A DNA stretch of 64,000 nucleotides from positions 1,116,001-1,180,000 of the forward strand of contig CM007992.1 in NCBI GenBank assembly GCA_002189035.1, read 5' to 3'. Below are positions 22,594 through 36,232 of this stretch, piece by piece. Positions within the stretch are counted from its first letter, which is position 1; every line of letters starts with the position of its first letter. Under the pieces are notes generated by a model. The model saw only the letters and a list, made by a program, of their open reading frames with translations. It ran no database searches and was not told where the DNA came from. The DNA comes from Utricularia gibba (taxonomy: Eukaryota; Streptophyta; Magnoliopsida; Lamiales; Lentibulariaceae). The position numbers and the translations under genes were made by a program.

Positions 22594-25500
22594 CCGGAGA
22601 TCAAAGACCGAACTTTGAAGCTTCAAGACTAAGATTTTGTGGGCAGGAGCGACAACCACTCGTGTGTTATAACATGTATTCATGCTCTTGTACATTAGTA
22701 CTCTTGTTGTCTTAAGTCAGGATCCCTAAGCCTGCGTTGTGAATAAAATCCTAATTTTAAAATTCAAAAAAAATGTCACATGTTCAAAAATCACAATTAT
22801 TGTTTATATATTTGATATATAAATTATTAATATTATGCGTTAGATAGCAATATTTAAAAATAAGGATTTATAAATAAATAATATAAATATATCAATCATA
22901 CGAGTTAATTAATGTCTTTGAAATTATTTACGTGTGGCATAAAGAAATTATGGTGCCCTTGAAGAGATTGAAATAAAGAAATTGTTTTGAAGTAAATAAG
23001 AAATAAAAATTTGTGGTATTTAGAGTCGTTTAATTTTTAAAAATTTTAATCTTTTAACTGTTATGTAATAAAATTAGAAATTTGTATTATGTGATTAATT
23101 TTAAAAATTATTAAATTTATTGAATCTATATTTTAGTAATTACATAAAAATGAATTAGAAAAAATATATTATTTAATTTTAATCTATTTTTTAAAAAAAT
23201 ATATTTATATCATAATATTAGACTATATACTAATTATTATAATATTAAAATTTATAATATAATTTTATACTATACTACAAAATAGTTTTATAATTTATCA
23301 CAGATACAAAATACAGAATATGTCCAAAATTTTAAGATTAGTGATTTTGATGACTTTTTTTTGTATAACATGTGTTTAGAAAGAGCATACTAAATATTTT
23401 TTTAAAACAATTATGGTCTATTTTATATTCTAGGTTACCAAATATGGGTTAGAAGTATATGAAAATTAAAAATAGAAATTCCATAGATTTTTCCAAAGCA
23501 GGTTGGGATACCTATGATTCAACCCTCCATTTTTTAGACAGTTTACAACCCAAAAAGAAAAAAAAAATGTGTCTTCAAATCTCAATAAATTAATTAATTT
23601 TTTTAAATCGGACATTTTCAACTGCGCCACGTCATCCTCCTCGTGACCAACAATTATACCTACCTACTCATGTGTCTGTGATTATGAGCTTAATGTCAAA
23701 TGATGCTTTTTTAATCAATATTCAATAGGACGGTTAAATTATTCAAACCTACTTATGGAAGATCCGCATTTTTGTAAGAATCTTATCTAAATCCGTACAA
23801 ATTATATTCTATTTTTGCTACCATGGTTTATATTTTCTCCTTTTCTTTTAATATAATTAAGAATTTTTGGAGGTTATAGATTATTTAAAACACATGAAAA
23901 TATAAAACTTATGAAATACAAATATAATGTTATGCCGACCTTAAAATATCAAAGTATTAAAATTTTAATATTAATTAAAATCTCTACAGAATTGAACAAC
24001 GTTTTCACAAGTAATAAATTGGTGATTGATATGTTACATGTATTTTGCATATTTATTTAAAATAGTATTGTATTCGATAGACATGTTTAGAATAAATATT
24101 TTATAATTTTCTGTATAAGAAAAATAACTTAGAATATGAGTTTTGAAATATTCAACCCAAAGTGTTTCACAGTTACTTGGTAAAATACTAATATATTGTT
24201 AAACGAACCTATTTATTAATACACAGTTATTAAATCAATCTATCCAGCATCCCCTAACATGTGTTTTACAATTCAAAACTAAATAATAGCATGAAGTATC
24301 AATTATCAACAAAATTAGATGATTATCAAAATCTTGATTTCTGAAAACTAATAACCTTATATAAGTAAATGCTATCCCAACCAAAAATATCCAAAAAATG
24401 AAGCACAACCATGGTTTCCAAAGTAGAATGCTTTGGGCCTGTTCTATGTTATGAATTTTATGAAATGATTATGTTTAATTTTTTAAGATTTTAATTTTTA
24501 ATTATTTTATAGTAAAATCATAAATTCGGATTCTGTGATTAATCTTTTAGAAATTATTGAATTTCTTCAATCTCTGTTTCAAAGATTAAATAAGAGATTA
24601 ATTAGAAAAACTATACTATTTACATTTTATCTATTCTAAAAATATATTTATATTATAACATTAAAGTATATAATAATTTTATATATTAAACTTTATATAT
24701 ATATTTTACCTTATTAATTTTATAATATAATTTTATTTTATTCTACAAAATAGTTTTACAATAATCAAATTGATTCTATTTACGAAATATTAAAATTTAT
24801 TCTCTTTTACATAATCTGAAACACAGATTCAAATTACATAGCAACCCCTCACTCCTCAGTCACATACAATTTCTAAATTTCTAGAAACAAAAATATATAT
24901 TCAGTTGCCAAATTAGCCAAGTCAAAGGACTCTTAACAAATCATATCCATCCTTTAAGCCGCACATGTGATTTTTTGTACGGCCGCCACAATTCTGAAAA
25001 TAACAGAATAATAGAGACATAGGAACAGTAATTTCAATCCAAATATAAAAATGTGACGCGTGAGATAAAAAAAAAGGCCCAAATTCCCTGCGTTCCAGGG
25101 CTACCATTTATTTTATTAAAAAATATAATTTAACTGATAAAACAATCCAAAGGTCAACTGTCTATTAGTCCTTTTCCTACGGTAATTATGCAACGTGGAC
25201 TTCATTAAAAAAATAGATGCCTATCACTCTTAAGGCAAACAACCTAAATTAGTAGGGATATTTTTGTCTTTCCAACTGGTAGTACGGACGGGCCTGGGCT
25301 GGTTTGAATTAAAATCTGGAGGCCCAACATGGGTTCCAGGCCCATACCTAGATGCAGCCCTTTGAATCATTATTTTAAAAATATAATAATATTACTGTAA
25401 TTGGAATTTATCTCGATATTTTACTATGTTTTAATTTTTTTAATATAATTTTTTAATTATTTTAATAAGTTATATTAAAATAAACTCCAGAAATGGGTAG

Positions 25501-26100
25501 GAGGGTGTGAACATCCCATCCGATAGGAGCAGCGCATGCACGTCCTCTTTGACGGATTGCAACATTGGTTTCCCACCGCAACCCAAAGAGACCACGACGG
25601 AACTGTACGGAAATTCGGGAATTTTTTGGGTAAAAATAAAATTACTGAAAAAATAGTTTATTTTTTTACGATAAATTTTTTTTGGAAAAAAAATAGAATT
25701 TAGGATAAAAATGGTGATTTTTTTTTTTTGAACCGGCGGGGCAGGCCGGAAAACCGGTCGGTGGAGACCTTTTTTGTTCGGGTGAGAAATTTATTTATTT
25801 TTGTTCATGAAATGTGATTATTTTTATTGTAATATTGGAGCGCGGACGGACGCCATTGTTGACTGGGTGGCCTCTTAAAGGTCTTCGGGTAACGTTGTAG
25901 TTATGAGATACGACCCGTTCCTTGGGAGCCCATACTCGCGGGGGTGACGCGGAGAGAGAATCTGAGCTCAAAGACTGAAAGTTTCCCAGGTGGGTTTTTC
26001 TTGATTTCTTTCTCTCTTGCCATCTCTTCCGAATACAACATGTCTGATTGTTTTCTGGGTTTTGTGATCTAGAGTTGTTGCTTGGGAGGGGGAGACAGGA
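22594..26100. other. AT-rich intergenic DNA upstream of the kinase gene
   Basis: No coding signal over most of 3.5 kb. From about 25500 GC rises, with a GC-rich inverted-repeat patch near 25730-25765 (ACCGG/CCGGT) and a purine-rich leader just upstream of the kinase ATG. Confidence 0.55.
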
Positions 26101-28081
26101 ATGAGCTGCTTACCTCTTCTATGTGGGAGCAAACCCGAATGCGGATCTGAGGATTCGGTTTATGTGGATGGTAAAATTCAAGGATTTCTTTCTTGTGTTT
26201 AGTTAATTTGGGTGGGGCTTGGTGTCTATAGGGTTTCTTCCCTATAGAGGATATGGGTTAAAGTCCTACTTTTTGCGCCTGCACCATCAAGTCATCCGTT
26301 TGGATCTATTCGTGGGGTGAAGTTGAGTTTTCATGTGCAGAGTTCGCAGAGCTGCTCAATATCCACATTTTCAAGTACAGGGAGCTGAAAGCTGCTACGA
26401 ATGATTTTAGCTTGGTGAATAAACTTGGGGAGGGAGGATTTGGGCCTGTATATAAGGTTGTTAATTCTGTCTCCGAATATTCTTGTTGGTGTGGAAGTTT
26501 TTAATGGCCTTTTTTGCTATCCTTACTTCTTTAGGATGATGACTGAATTCTGTACATCGATAATATGATCAGGGGAAGCTTCGAAATGGGGAGATGGCTG
26601 CTATTAAGATTCTGTCACCTCACTCGAAGCAAGGAAAGAAGGAGTTCCTTGCTGAAATTCAAGTTATCTCAAATATTGACCATGAAAACTTGGTGAAGCT
26701 CCTTGGTTGTTGTATAGAAGGAGACAGTAGGATTCTTGTTTACCAATATCTGCCGAATAACAGCATTTCTCGAACACTTCTGAGTATGCTTCTTCCCTAT
26801 TGATGTTTTTTGTGATCTGATAATGCAAGATGGTGTCCCTTATTGCATATGATTCTGTTGCTTCTTTAGGTGGCCACAGCACCATCCACTTCAGCTGGCC
26901 AACAAGAGTTAAGATTTGCATTGGGGTGGCTCGTGGACTCGCCTATATTCATGAGGGAATAAATCCGCCGATTATCCATCGAGACATCAAAGCAAGCAAT
27001 ATTCTCCTTGACCAAGATTTTAACCCCAAAATTTCAGATTTTGGCCTTGCAAAGTTCCTTCCTCCGGACAAGACTCATATTACCACGAAAGTTGCAGGGA
27101 CTTTGTAAGTTGAAATACTCTGCTGGAGATGACTTCTTGTAGCCATTTTTGGCAATTCTCCCATTGTTTTTCACTGCATTCATGCCATTCAAAAATCCTG
27201 AACTCTGACATTGATTTTTAAGTTTGTTTATCAGATTTCTGCATCACAGTGATGCAGATTGCCAATAAAACATTTCAAGAAGTCTTTCTGAAAGTTAGGT
27301 CCTGTTTTATACTAACAGAAACCATATGTTTTGCAGGGGCTATCTGGCACCGGAGTATGCACTTCAAGGTCGTGTCACTAAGCGTTCCGACACTTACAGT
27401 TTCGGTGTGCTTCTTGTCGAAATAGTGAGCGGATCAAGCAACATGAGTAAAAGTTTGTCCATGGATAAGCACTATCTTATTGAGACGGTATGCCTGCTGG
27501 TTCATTATAAGTTTTAATTAGCCATTGCTCTTCTTGCACAAAAGCTTTATGCTGAAACCAAGCTACCAGCATCAGGAAATTGGTTGTGCTGCAAGTTTAG
27601 GACTTGGAACTGCGGCCATTTTTAGTCATGCTTTGACAACCTGAAGCTTCATCTTTGTCTAGGCCAGCAAACTAATTACAAGCAATGATTTCCTTTCCTT
27701 TAGGCGTGGCAACTTCACCAGAGGGAGGAGCTGGTGACGCTGGTGGACACTGCCCTCAACGGCGAATACGATGTTGAACAAGCTCTCAGGTTCTTGAAAG
27801 TGGCACTACACTGCACCCAAGATGACCCTCATCTCCGGCCAAACATGTCCACGGTGGTTCGGATGCTCACCGGAGAACAAGATGTCGGCGACAAAAAAAT
27901 CAGAATGCCGGGCTTGATATCCGACTTTATGGGATTGAAGAGCAAAACCAAGCCGGAAAATCTCCGTCCACCTCGCGGTCGTCCTAACATCTCGGAAACA
28001 ACAGAAAATATGACAGTTATATCTTCTCCTTGCTCTCCGGCCAACATAACGTTCACCGACATCTGCGATCGGGCCCCTTGA
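26101..28081 (+). CDS. CRPK1-like cytoplasmic receptor-like kinase
   Basis: Six exons: 26101..26170, 26341..26456, 26573..26783, 26870..27104, 27337..27487, 27704..28081; 386 residues, all junctions in phase. There is no signal peptide or membrane segment. The short N-terminus [10 protein letters not shown] has cysteines that could be palmitoylated. The kinase domain is complete: glycine loop [14 protein letters not shown] lysine, HRDIKASN catalytic loop (RD type), DFG, APE, and the C-lobe segment [18 protein letters not shown]. Architecture and the C-terminal GLISDFM motif match the At1g16670/CRPK1 subfamily. CRPK1 is a plasma-membrane-associated kinase that phosphorylates 14-3-3 proteins in the cold and restrains freezing tolerance; whether this copy does the same is inferred. 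Confidence 0.9.
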
Positions 28082-29571
28082 GCAAAAGTTGCCATTTTTA
28101 TTCCTTTGATTTCTTGACAGTCAACCGGAACGCCGCTTGTACCAGCTGGAAAAGATGGGCTGCATTGGCGACGGAGCTTCGATTAGAGGGTTTATTTACA
28201 TTCCTGAAATGCCCCTTCGTTTGCAAAAATACCTTTTCTTCGTTAATATTTTTTTATTATTTTATGTTAGTAGTAATGTAATAATGTATTTTTTATATGT
28301 GGAAATTGAGACTATATTATATGTTTATCTAAATGATATAATTGATCTTTCAAAATAATGTTTAATGTCCATTATTTGAAAATTATTTATAATTGATCTT
28401 TACTGTTCTAAAATCTGATAAAATTAGTTCATAATATTTAAATTAATGGTAAAATCAATCCTTAATTAAAAATCCCAATTTTTTTTATCTAATTTAATTT
28501 TATTATTTCCAATCGATTTCCAGTTACCGTCGACTGCCACCAACCATTACCAGTGACGTTCGACGGCGACTGGAAGGCGATCGGAGAAAATTGAGATCAA
28601 TTTTTGTCAAATTAATTAATAATATAATCAAATATATCCGATTTTTAAATATTGATAACCAATTATAAGTAGTATTTAAATATTAGGGATAAAAAAATAA
28701 TTGAAATAAATATATTGGTATGTTAAAATTTGAGGATTAAATATGTTAATGGGAATTATTTATACCATTTTTATTAAAAATTAAGAATTAGTCGTGCTAA
28801 TTTTGAAAATTAAAGGGATTTATACGGCATTAAATACCATAAATTAATTTTCATTTATTATGTGGTTTATGATGAATGGATAATGTATTTCTAATTACAG
28901 TTAACGTCGGGGTCAGTAATGGGTCCCACCTTCTTTGACGGCTTAAGATCGGTATTAAGATACTAAGTAATCCAATTGGAATGAGATTCGATTCGCCATC
29001 ACCAGACGCTTCTCTGACTCCGCATGACGCTTTTTTCAAGCTTTTGAGCTGCCGCTTTTCTCATGGGAACCGTGGTGAAAGCGAGTGTAAAAGCTTAGGG
29101 CAGTAACTTTTTCCATTGGCGAGTGTTGGGCGTTGTTGCCGAGCTTGGGCTGATGGGATTCGTGTTGTGGCTCGCCCTTTAGGTTTTGTGGCGTTGTTTG
29201 GCTGCTGGGGTTGAAAGGGTGAAAATGCTGCGGTCTCATTTATTGCTTTCTTGAAGGCGTACATGTGAAGCAATTAGTTGTTACTTATTTTTTTGTTTTC
29301 TAAGTTACTCCGAGATGTCGCATTGCGGATCTCGAGTTTCCGCTTATGCGCCATGCTTGGAATCTGTGGATATGGAATATGTACAGGTTATGTTGAGGGG
29401 AAGAATTAGGTAGTTTGACGGATTTGCGCTTCTGGGTATGGGGTTTTGCTGCATTTTAATGTTAATGGTTGGGACGTATAGTAGCTGAAGAAGACTAATT
29501 TTTGACGTGGTGTTAGGTTGTTGAGGCTGGGTTTACTGTTCATTTGGAAGATTTTGGGTTCTTGACAGGTG
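28082..29571. other. Intergenic DNA and J-protein 5' leader region
   Basis: 28330-28860 is a diverged dispersed repeat shared with 47070-47460. From about 28900 the sequence is mixed GC and probably holds the promoter and a 5' UTR, perhaps with a leader intron ending at the TTGACAG acceptor (29568), four bases before the ATG. Confidence 0.45.
28330..28860 (+). repeat. Dispersed repeat, copy 1 (with 47070-47460)
   Basis: Both copies contain the series AATGA(T/C)ATAATTGATC, CAAAATAATGTTT, a TTTAATTTTA(T/C)TATTTTC-like block, (A/G)TCGACxxxCACC and a tail with GGA(T/C)TAAATATG and TAATGGGAA or CAATGGGAA. Similarity is broken by indels. I see no coding capacity. Confidence 0.65.
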
Positions 29572-32500
29572 ATGGAGGATATCGGATTGTTCAAACAAGG
29601 TTTGAAATGGTTGCAATCGAAGGACTGTTACTCTGTAGCGAGAACTACCATGAGATGCATTCGGGACAAGATTGGAATATTCATGGAGAGGCATTGGCCG
29701 ATGGCTTGTTGTGGATGCGCAAAAATTTGGAATGTTGTTGTGCTTATATTGGTTTTCTGGAGAAACAGCCTTTTCTCTGGGTTGGAGTCATCTTTTCAAC
29801 TTGGATCTGCTGCGTTGCTAGTTATTATGTGGAGCTGCTTCATCAGTTTGACATCAATATCATGTCTTTTTTATGTCGTTCTTAGTATGGTATGATTCCT
29901 ATGATCACGTGCCTTTCATCTTTGCTTATTGATTGAGAATTTCATTTTCCGTGTAATTTTCTGATCAATTCTTATACCGGTATGGATTCATGAAGATTGA
30001 TTATTTATTGGGCAAAGATATTGATCTATAAAATGCTGACTGCAAATGCTTGACTCGTAGTGTCCCGTAATTGGAAAATGTTCCAACCAATGAGTGGTAC
30101 TGATATTTGTGGTTTTCGCCTTAGTGGGGAACAAATTGAACATTTTGTCTGACATATTTCTCTTCGTAGAACAATTTTTGTCTGCAAAGATTGATTGGAT
30201 GTATGCTTTTCCCTCCCTTTTTTTCCATTTATCTGATATATTTAATAAGAACCCTGTCGTGTAGGCATAATCTGATTCCTTCTCTGTTTACATTTTTCTG
30301 AAATGATTTAGACTCTCTTCACCTATTTTCAGGGAGCAGCTGGAGTTGCTGTGCATTGTCTAGGTTACACTCATGGTCTGTTCATTGTTGGGCTTTTTGT
30401 AGTTTTGGTTTTATGGATGTACGCTAACATATGGATTACTGGCGCCTTGTTCATGATTGGTGGTAAGTCATATGTTTATTGGTTTTCTAGTTTTTTCCTC
30501 GTACAAATTGCGATTTCTATGATCTTTTCTATGTCCTTTTAAATTTTTATAGATATATTTATCATCTGTAAAAAATTATCTCCTGTCCTTGGTGGAGAGA
30601 GTCCATTCTAACCATCTGAACTGTTTGAGTGTGGCCGCTTTTTCTTTGATTTCGTGCATTCTCTCAAGATTATTCGTTATTGCACCTTTGTGTAACGGCT
30701 ATATCAATTGTTCACATCTTCCATTTGTAAACTTACAGCTCCTTATGAAGTTTCTAATTCCAGCTCGATTTTGTAAATACAGGATATTTATTTTCATTGA
30801 ATCATGCACGGCTGGTGGTGCTTATGGCTATTCTATATGCTGTTTATTTTGTCCAAGTTCGAGTAGGTTGGCATGGAGTTTTTCTAGTGATTAACCTTGC
30901 TTTCCTATCTCATGACACATTAAATTATTTGATCAAACGATGTGATAACTTGAGCGAAAGCACTCACTTTGATGAGCCCGAAGTACCTGAATCCTTGAAA
31001 GAAGATGGCTTTTCAGAAGAGGCTGGGTGTTCTGCTCCTGCTGATTTAGAGGGAGAACAGGGTCTAGAAAACTCGAACGCATGCAAATCAGCTAAAAGTC
31101 ATTCTAGCACTTCATCTGTTGTAGAAATGCCAAAGGAATTAGATGCAAAGAAAGTAGTTAGAGAGGAGAATGGTTCTTTGGTGGAGATGGAGAGAATACT
31201 AAGTAGTTCTGACCACTATGAAGCTCTTGGTTTTGACCGGCATAAAAAGATAGATAACTTCTTGTTGAAGAAGGAGTACCGCAAGAAGGTGGAATATCTA
31301 CTTTTCACAAAAAAAATGAAAATTTTGTAGCTGTATTCATGTTAGTAGAGAATTTTTTGGAGAGCACATTTGATTCAGCGATGCACTTTTTCTGATTAAA
31401 AATTTTTACTTGTTAGGCCATGCTGGTTCACCCTGACAAAAATATGTGTACATCACTTGCAAGTGAGTCATTCAAGAAACTCCAGTGTGCATATGAGGTA
31501 AGTTCATTAGCGTCTTGTCTTTATGACTGCCTGATTTTATCGTGGATTCCCAATGCTGTTTTCCTGTTTATTCAGATACTTTCTGATGCTGTCAAAAAGA
31601 GGGACTACGATGAGCAGCTCAAGAAAGAAGAGTCCAAGTGTGCTATCCAGAAATCGGGGAGCAAGTTTTCCCAAGTAAGTATCATATATAACCTATCCTT
31701 GTTGGTTTTTTCATGTATTTTCTACTTTGAAATTTGAGATGGACATCTGAAAACTTGGAGTAGGTTTACTGTTTACATGTTTTTTAATGCAGAGTACCAC
31801 AGACTTTTGTTCAGAGGAGTCGAGGTGTATTCAATGCACCAAGTGTGGGAATTCACACGTTTGGATTTGTACAAACAGAGCCAAGGCCAAAGCAAGATGG
31901 TGTCAAGTTCGGTCTCCCTCTGAAAGAAATTGAGATTCTCCTGTTTTTATTCTATGTGCACATACAAGCTTATTTCTTGATCCAAATGCAGGACTGCTGT
32001 CAATATCATCAGGCAAAAGATGGTGATGGATGGGTAGAGTACAAAGGCTCACTCGTTTTTGGTCTTCCTCAAGCGGTATGCCTAATTTTTTTCAATTCTG
32101 TGCAGTGTCATATATGTATCAGATACAGTAGTATTGTGGTGCATAATTTCGTAACTCACTTGTGAGACCCTTCTGTTTTCGCAACCTTATATATTCACTT
32201 CTTAAGTTCTGTTGGGCAATCCTGTCATGTGAGCTTCTGATGATATGCTCCCCCTGTCCAGATCGACATTCCTCGTGCTTTTGTATGCGCTGAAAACAAA
32301 ATCTTTGATGTGTCTGAGTGGGCAATATGCCAGGTGATCCAAAATATGCATTATTCTTCATTGTGACTGATCCCAATACCTTAGAACCCACACTAACTTG
32401 GTTGGAACTCCGCATATGTGGCACAGGGCATGGCTTGCAGACCGAACACCCACAGGCCAAGTTTCCATGTGAACATGGTTGGACTGGAGAGATCAAACCA

Positions 32501-32693
32501 GAAATCCAAATCCAGCCGATATCCCTGGGAGTTGGATGCCGAGATGCTCGATGAGGAGGATGAATTCGAGATGTGGCTGCAGCAAGCTTTGGCATCTGGC
32601 CTATTCTGTGAAACCACCAAACGGCGCAAAAGCTGGAGCCCATTCAAACTACCCCAGAAAATTGGAAGGAAACAGTGGAGAAGACTGTCATAG
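29572..32693 (+). CDS. Membrane J-domain co-chaperone with Jiv90 domain (DNAJC14-like)
   Basis: Nine exons: 29572..29889, 30333..30462, 30783..31288, 31417..31497, 31576..31674, 31793..31906, 31992..32075, 32262..32333, 32427..32693; 556 residues. Residues ~45-215 are hydrophobic with several likely membrane segments. An acidic, Ser-rich linker leads to a J domain (about 280-350) with the HPD motif in AMLVHPDKN, split from its upstream helix by an intron. A cysteine-rich Jiv90 domain follows (CTKCGNSHVWIC, CQDCCQYH, CENK-like region) and a basic C-terminus. J domains stimulate Hsp70 ATPase. The animal relative DNAJC14/Jiv is an ER-membrane chaperone cofactor, so an ER location is likely but inferred. 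The exon 6 donor (CAA/GTTCGG) is weak but is the one that keeps frame. Confidence 0.9.
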
Positions 32694-33150
32694 AACTCAG
32701 AAGATGAAACAGGTCATTGCGTTGTGATGGATGCAGAGGGAATCAGATGTGATACGATGCAAGTGGTTGGGTTACCTTCTTCTTCTTTACTGGGTCAGGT
32801 GCTGTAAATAAAAGGGTTTGAATCTGGTCTCCATCCCTCCCTCGGCTGATGCAGTTGCAGGCTTGCTTTAGGAACTCACTGGTAAAACTCCTCATCTGGG
32901 GCTGCTGTAGCTGATGGAATAAACTTGGAAAATAGTCTCTCGTTTTCTCGGATGTAGAACTGAACAAACTAATTCTAGAATTTAAATTAAAATAGAGATT
33001 CAGTTTTTATTTGAAATTATGATCACTTCCGTAATTTTAGTTTTTATTTTAAATCATATAGAACATAATTAATTTTTAAATTATTTGAATAGAATCATGG
33101 TAAAATTGCTTCATATAATATTATAAAAATTTATTATAAATTGTAATAAG

Positions 33151-33153
<3 letters not shown>

Positions 33154-33223
<70 letters not shown>
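33154..33223. repeat. (AT)n microsatellite
   Basis: An uninterrupted AT/TA run of about 70 bases downstream of the J-protein gene. Confidence 0.95.
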
Positions 33224-33227
<4 letters not shown>

Positions 33228-34854
33228 TTTATAATAAATAAAATTTAATATTATAATTTTTATAATTAATTTTTTATTTAATCACTAAAATATAAACTCA
33301 TATTAATAATTTTTAATTTAATTATATAATCATAATTTTTGAGTTTATTATGATTAAAAATTAAAATATTCAAAAATTAAATAAAATCAATTTAAAAATT
33401 ATAAAAACAGAACAGGTTGAAGTTATTTTAATAAAATACAGGTTGAATTTTTAGTCTTTAAATAAGAGTCTTTTTAGAATAGAATTAATTTATTTTTGTT
33501 AATAAAATTATTTTTTTAAAAAAAATAAATATATAAAAGGTTCCAATTGCTTGATTTTAGTATATTAATAATTATATTTGACATTTTTTTGTAATTAAAA
33601 ATTGTATTATTTAAGTTATGTTCCTTACAACTTTTATTTTTATTTTTCACTTTTAAAATTAAAATTAATATTTCATAAATATAAACTATATTTATTTCTA
33701 AAACTTCAATAAATTCAAATTATAAAAAGGTAAATTTTTTAAAATTTAAATATTACCAAATACAAAATTGAGGTTTTTTATTAAATATTATTGTTTATAT
33801 CAAAACTTGAATGTTAAAAAAATATTTTTGTGTGAATTTAATGTTATTATTTAGAAAATTAATCTTACTTATAATTTATCTCACACACTCAATTAAAAAT
33901 CCTATATTTACCCAAAATCAATTTTATCAGGCATGATGCTCACTTTTCTAATACACCCATTTAAGTCCAATAGTGGAAATGGTTCTGATTTGATACTGCT
34001 TTTGATTGTGATCCGAACCGCCGAAGGGACAAGTGGTTTGGGCTCAAATGCCGGGGAGAGCAAGCCCCCATTCCAGTGTTCCGAATCGAAATTGGAATCG
34101 TAATCTACGATGAACTGTGGTTTATGAATCAATGATTCAAAAAAATCATTCAGTTCTGAATCGAAGCAGAATGGTTCGGAACCGGTAGCAATCCTTGGGT
34201 AGCCAGCCCCTTGTGTGTTCAATCTCCATTCACTTAATGGGGGTAGGCACAACAGGGGGGCCGGCCGGACCCATCTTCACTTCATCCACGAAAGCCGCAT
34301 ACGCATATTTATTTCTATTGCTGCCTGCCTGCCTGCCTGTTTTCTATTGATTGACATTTTTCTTCCTGTTTGTCTCCGTGAGAGTTGAAGGATCTTTAGC
34401 ATTGATCTTCTCTGTTTCCTCCATTTTGGATTGTCAGTTTTTCCTTTTTCCAAGAGGAGTGTGAAATTACAAATAATAATAGAACTGGAGTCTTGTCTAG
34501 TGGCTGCATCTGCATCAGCCATGGATCTGTATCCTGCCTCACAGCTGGATCTGGGAGACAATCTGCTGCCTCGTTCGATCTGCAAATGCGGGTAGCTTAC
34601 AGTAAATCGGCCATGCCAGAAGCCCCCATCAAAATTTCATAAAAAAAGAACAGGAAATGTCCTCTGGAGTGTTTCTGATGAAACCAAAACAAAAGAGAAA
34701 TGAAGGGGTGTTACTCCTATTCTACACTCAATTTACACACGTTCTTTCAAGCACACTAAACGGGTGTCGATCCAAATTCTATCGGTAAGAATCATGACTC
34801 ATGACCCGACACTACTTTTGAAAGTAAGTATCCAATGTATTAGATGAATAATCT

Positions 34855-34975
34855 GAAATTCAATTACATAATAAACATGAATTATATTAAAAAATATTAG
34901 ATTTAATCAATGATTAATGATGTATATTTAATTATTTCAATTTCAAATCTCGATATGATATTATTTATTCAAATA
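34855..34975 (+). repeat. Dispersed repeat family R1, copy 1
   Basis: Shares with the other copies the series CAATTA(C/T)ATA, AAACATGAATTATATTA, ATTAGATTTAATCAAT, ATTATTTCAATTTC and TCGATATGATATTATTTAT. Confidence 0.7.
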
Positions 34976-35152
34976 CACACCCTCAAGTTGAATTAGTATT
35001 TAATTTGATTAATACTTATTTTTTTGATTGTAGATACCTATATATCTATCTAATTTTTATCGTCCAAATTCAATATATTTTCTAATTTTTTTAATTGAAA
35101 CTCATACCAATACAAAATCCATTTTTGACATCAAAATCGTGATCTAATGCTA

Positions 35153-35320
35153 TGTTAAAATTAAAAATTAATAGGTAGGATGAACATATGTAAAGTTGAA
35201 AGGTACAAAAAATATAGATTATAAAATATTAGTGTCAACCAATTAATATTAATATACAATTTATTATATATTTTAATATTTATTTTTCTAAATCATAATA
35301 TATGATTATTTATTCTAATA
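35153..35320 (+). repeat. Dispersed repeat family R1, copy 2
   Basis: Starts TGTTAAAATTA, then GGATGAACATATGTAAAG, ATACAATTTATTATATAT and ends TTATTTATTCTAATA. More diverged in the middle. Confidence 0.65.
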
Positions 35321-35602
35321 ACTTCTATTGTGAACCTAGAATGCCGATTCTGCTGAAATGCTCAAAGCCGTACTAGTCATATGTTCTTTTGCAGCCAAAG
35401 AATCTTTTGATCTCATGATTTTTGCCTTCACCCTCGATACAGCAATAACCATACGAAAGAATGATGTAATTTGCATACTGAAATCTCATGTGGAATACCT
35501 TCACCCATTCACGCATGCATTCATCCAATTAACGTAGAACAATCTAGAAAGGTTCAATTCAATCATATGCAACAAACCAAGATGCATAGTAACAGTAATT
35601 AT

Positions 35603-35782
35603 TGTTGAAATTTAAGATATGATGAATCAAACGAATATACATGAAGTTCAATTATATAAAAAAAACATATATTATACTAGAAAAGATTAGGTTCAATCAA
35701 TTACTATTAATTTGTAATATCTTATATACTTTACTATTTCAATTTCAAATAAAATCCAGATATGGAATTGCTTTTTCTAATA
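35603..35782 (+). repeat. Dispersed repeat family R1, copy 3
   Basis: Starts TGTTGAAATTTAAG; includes AAGATTAGGTTCAATCAAT and TTTCAATTTCAAAT, ending TTTTCTAATA. Confidence 0.7.
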
Positions 35783-36220
35783 GCATGTTGTTTGGAGTGG
35801 GGTTGATGGGATCATAGGAAGGATTAAAAAAGCATGGTGGTTGCCTGGATGGATAAGAAGAGGGATGGGGGAAGGGGAGGCGACGTCAAATCAAGAGATG
35901 CACGTGAAACAAAGTAGCCCATCAGCTGCTCAGCTTTTCAATTCTTACACTCCTCCTAATTTGTACCAAAAGCCAGGCCTCCCCCTCCCCTCTGCTCCTG
36001 CTTGCTTGCTTGCGAGCATTTGCATGCTCTGGCCCCAATCTATCACTATTTTATTGTTCTTCACATCTCTCTATTTAATGCATTCCCACCAACCACAGCG
36101 CACCGCTCCACACATTCCATAAGAATCCATCTGTTACAGAAAAGCCACAGAGAGGCTGCCGATCCACCATGTTAAGGGATGGTGATTTTCTTGGATTAAG
36201 ACTGAGTGGATGATTCAATA

Positions 36221-36232
36221 TGGTATCAGAAC
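36221..36232 (+). other. Retroelement primer-binding-site-like motif
   Basis: TGGTATCAGAAC differs by one base from the initiator tRNA-Met binding site common in plant LTR retrotransposons (TGGTATCAGAGC). No gag or pol coding sequence follows, so at most it is a remnant. Confidence 0.3.

Noticed and set aside
33908-34252. 114-residue minus-strand open frame
   Set aside because: No domain, surrounded by AT-rich DNA and low-complexity TGCC repeats; composition alone does not support a gene.
35865-36000. Possible microRNA hairpin (purine-rich arm near 35870, CTCCCC-rich arm near 35985)
   Set aside because: Pairing covers only about 14 bases of low-complexity G/C, the loop is about 100 bases, and it matches no miRNA family I know.
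36221-36232. LTR retrotransposon call based on the primer-binding-site-like motif
   Set aside because: No paired LTRs and no gag or pol frame nearby; kept only as a weak motif.
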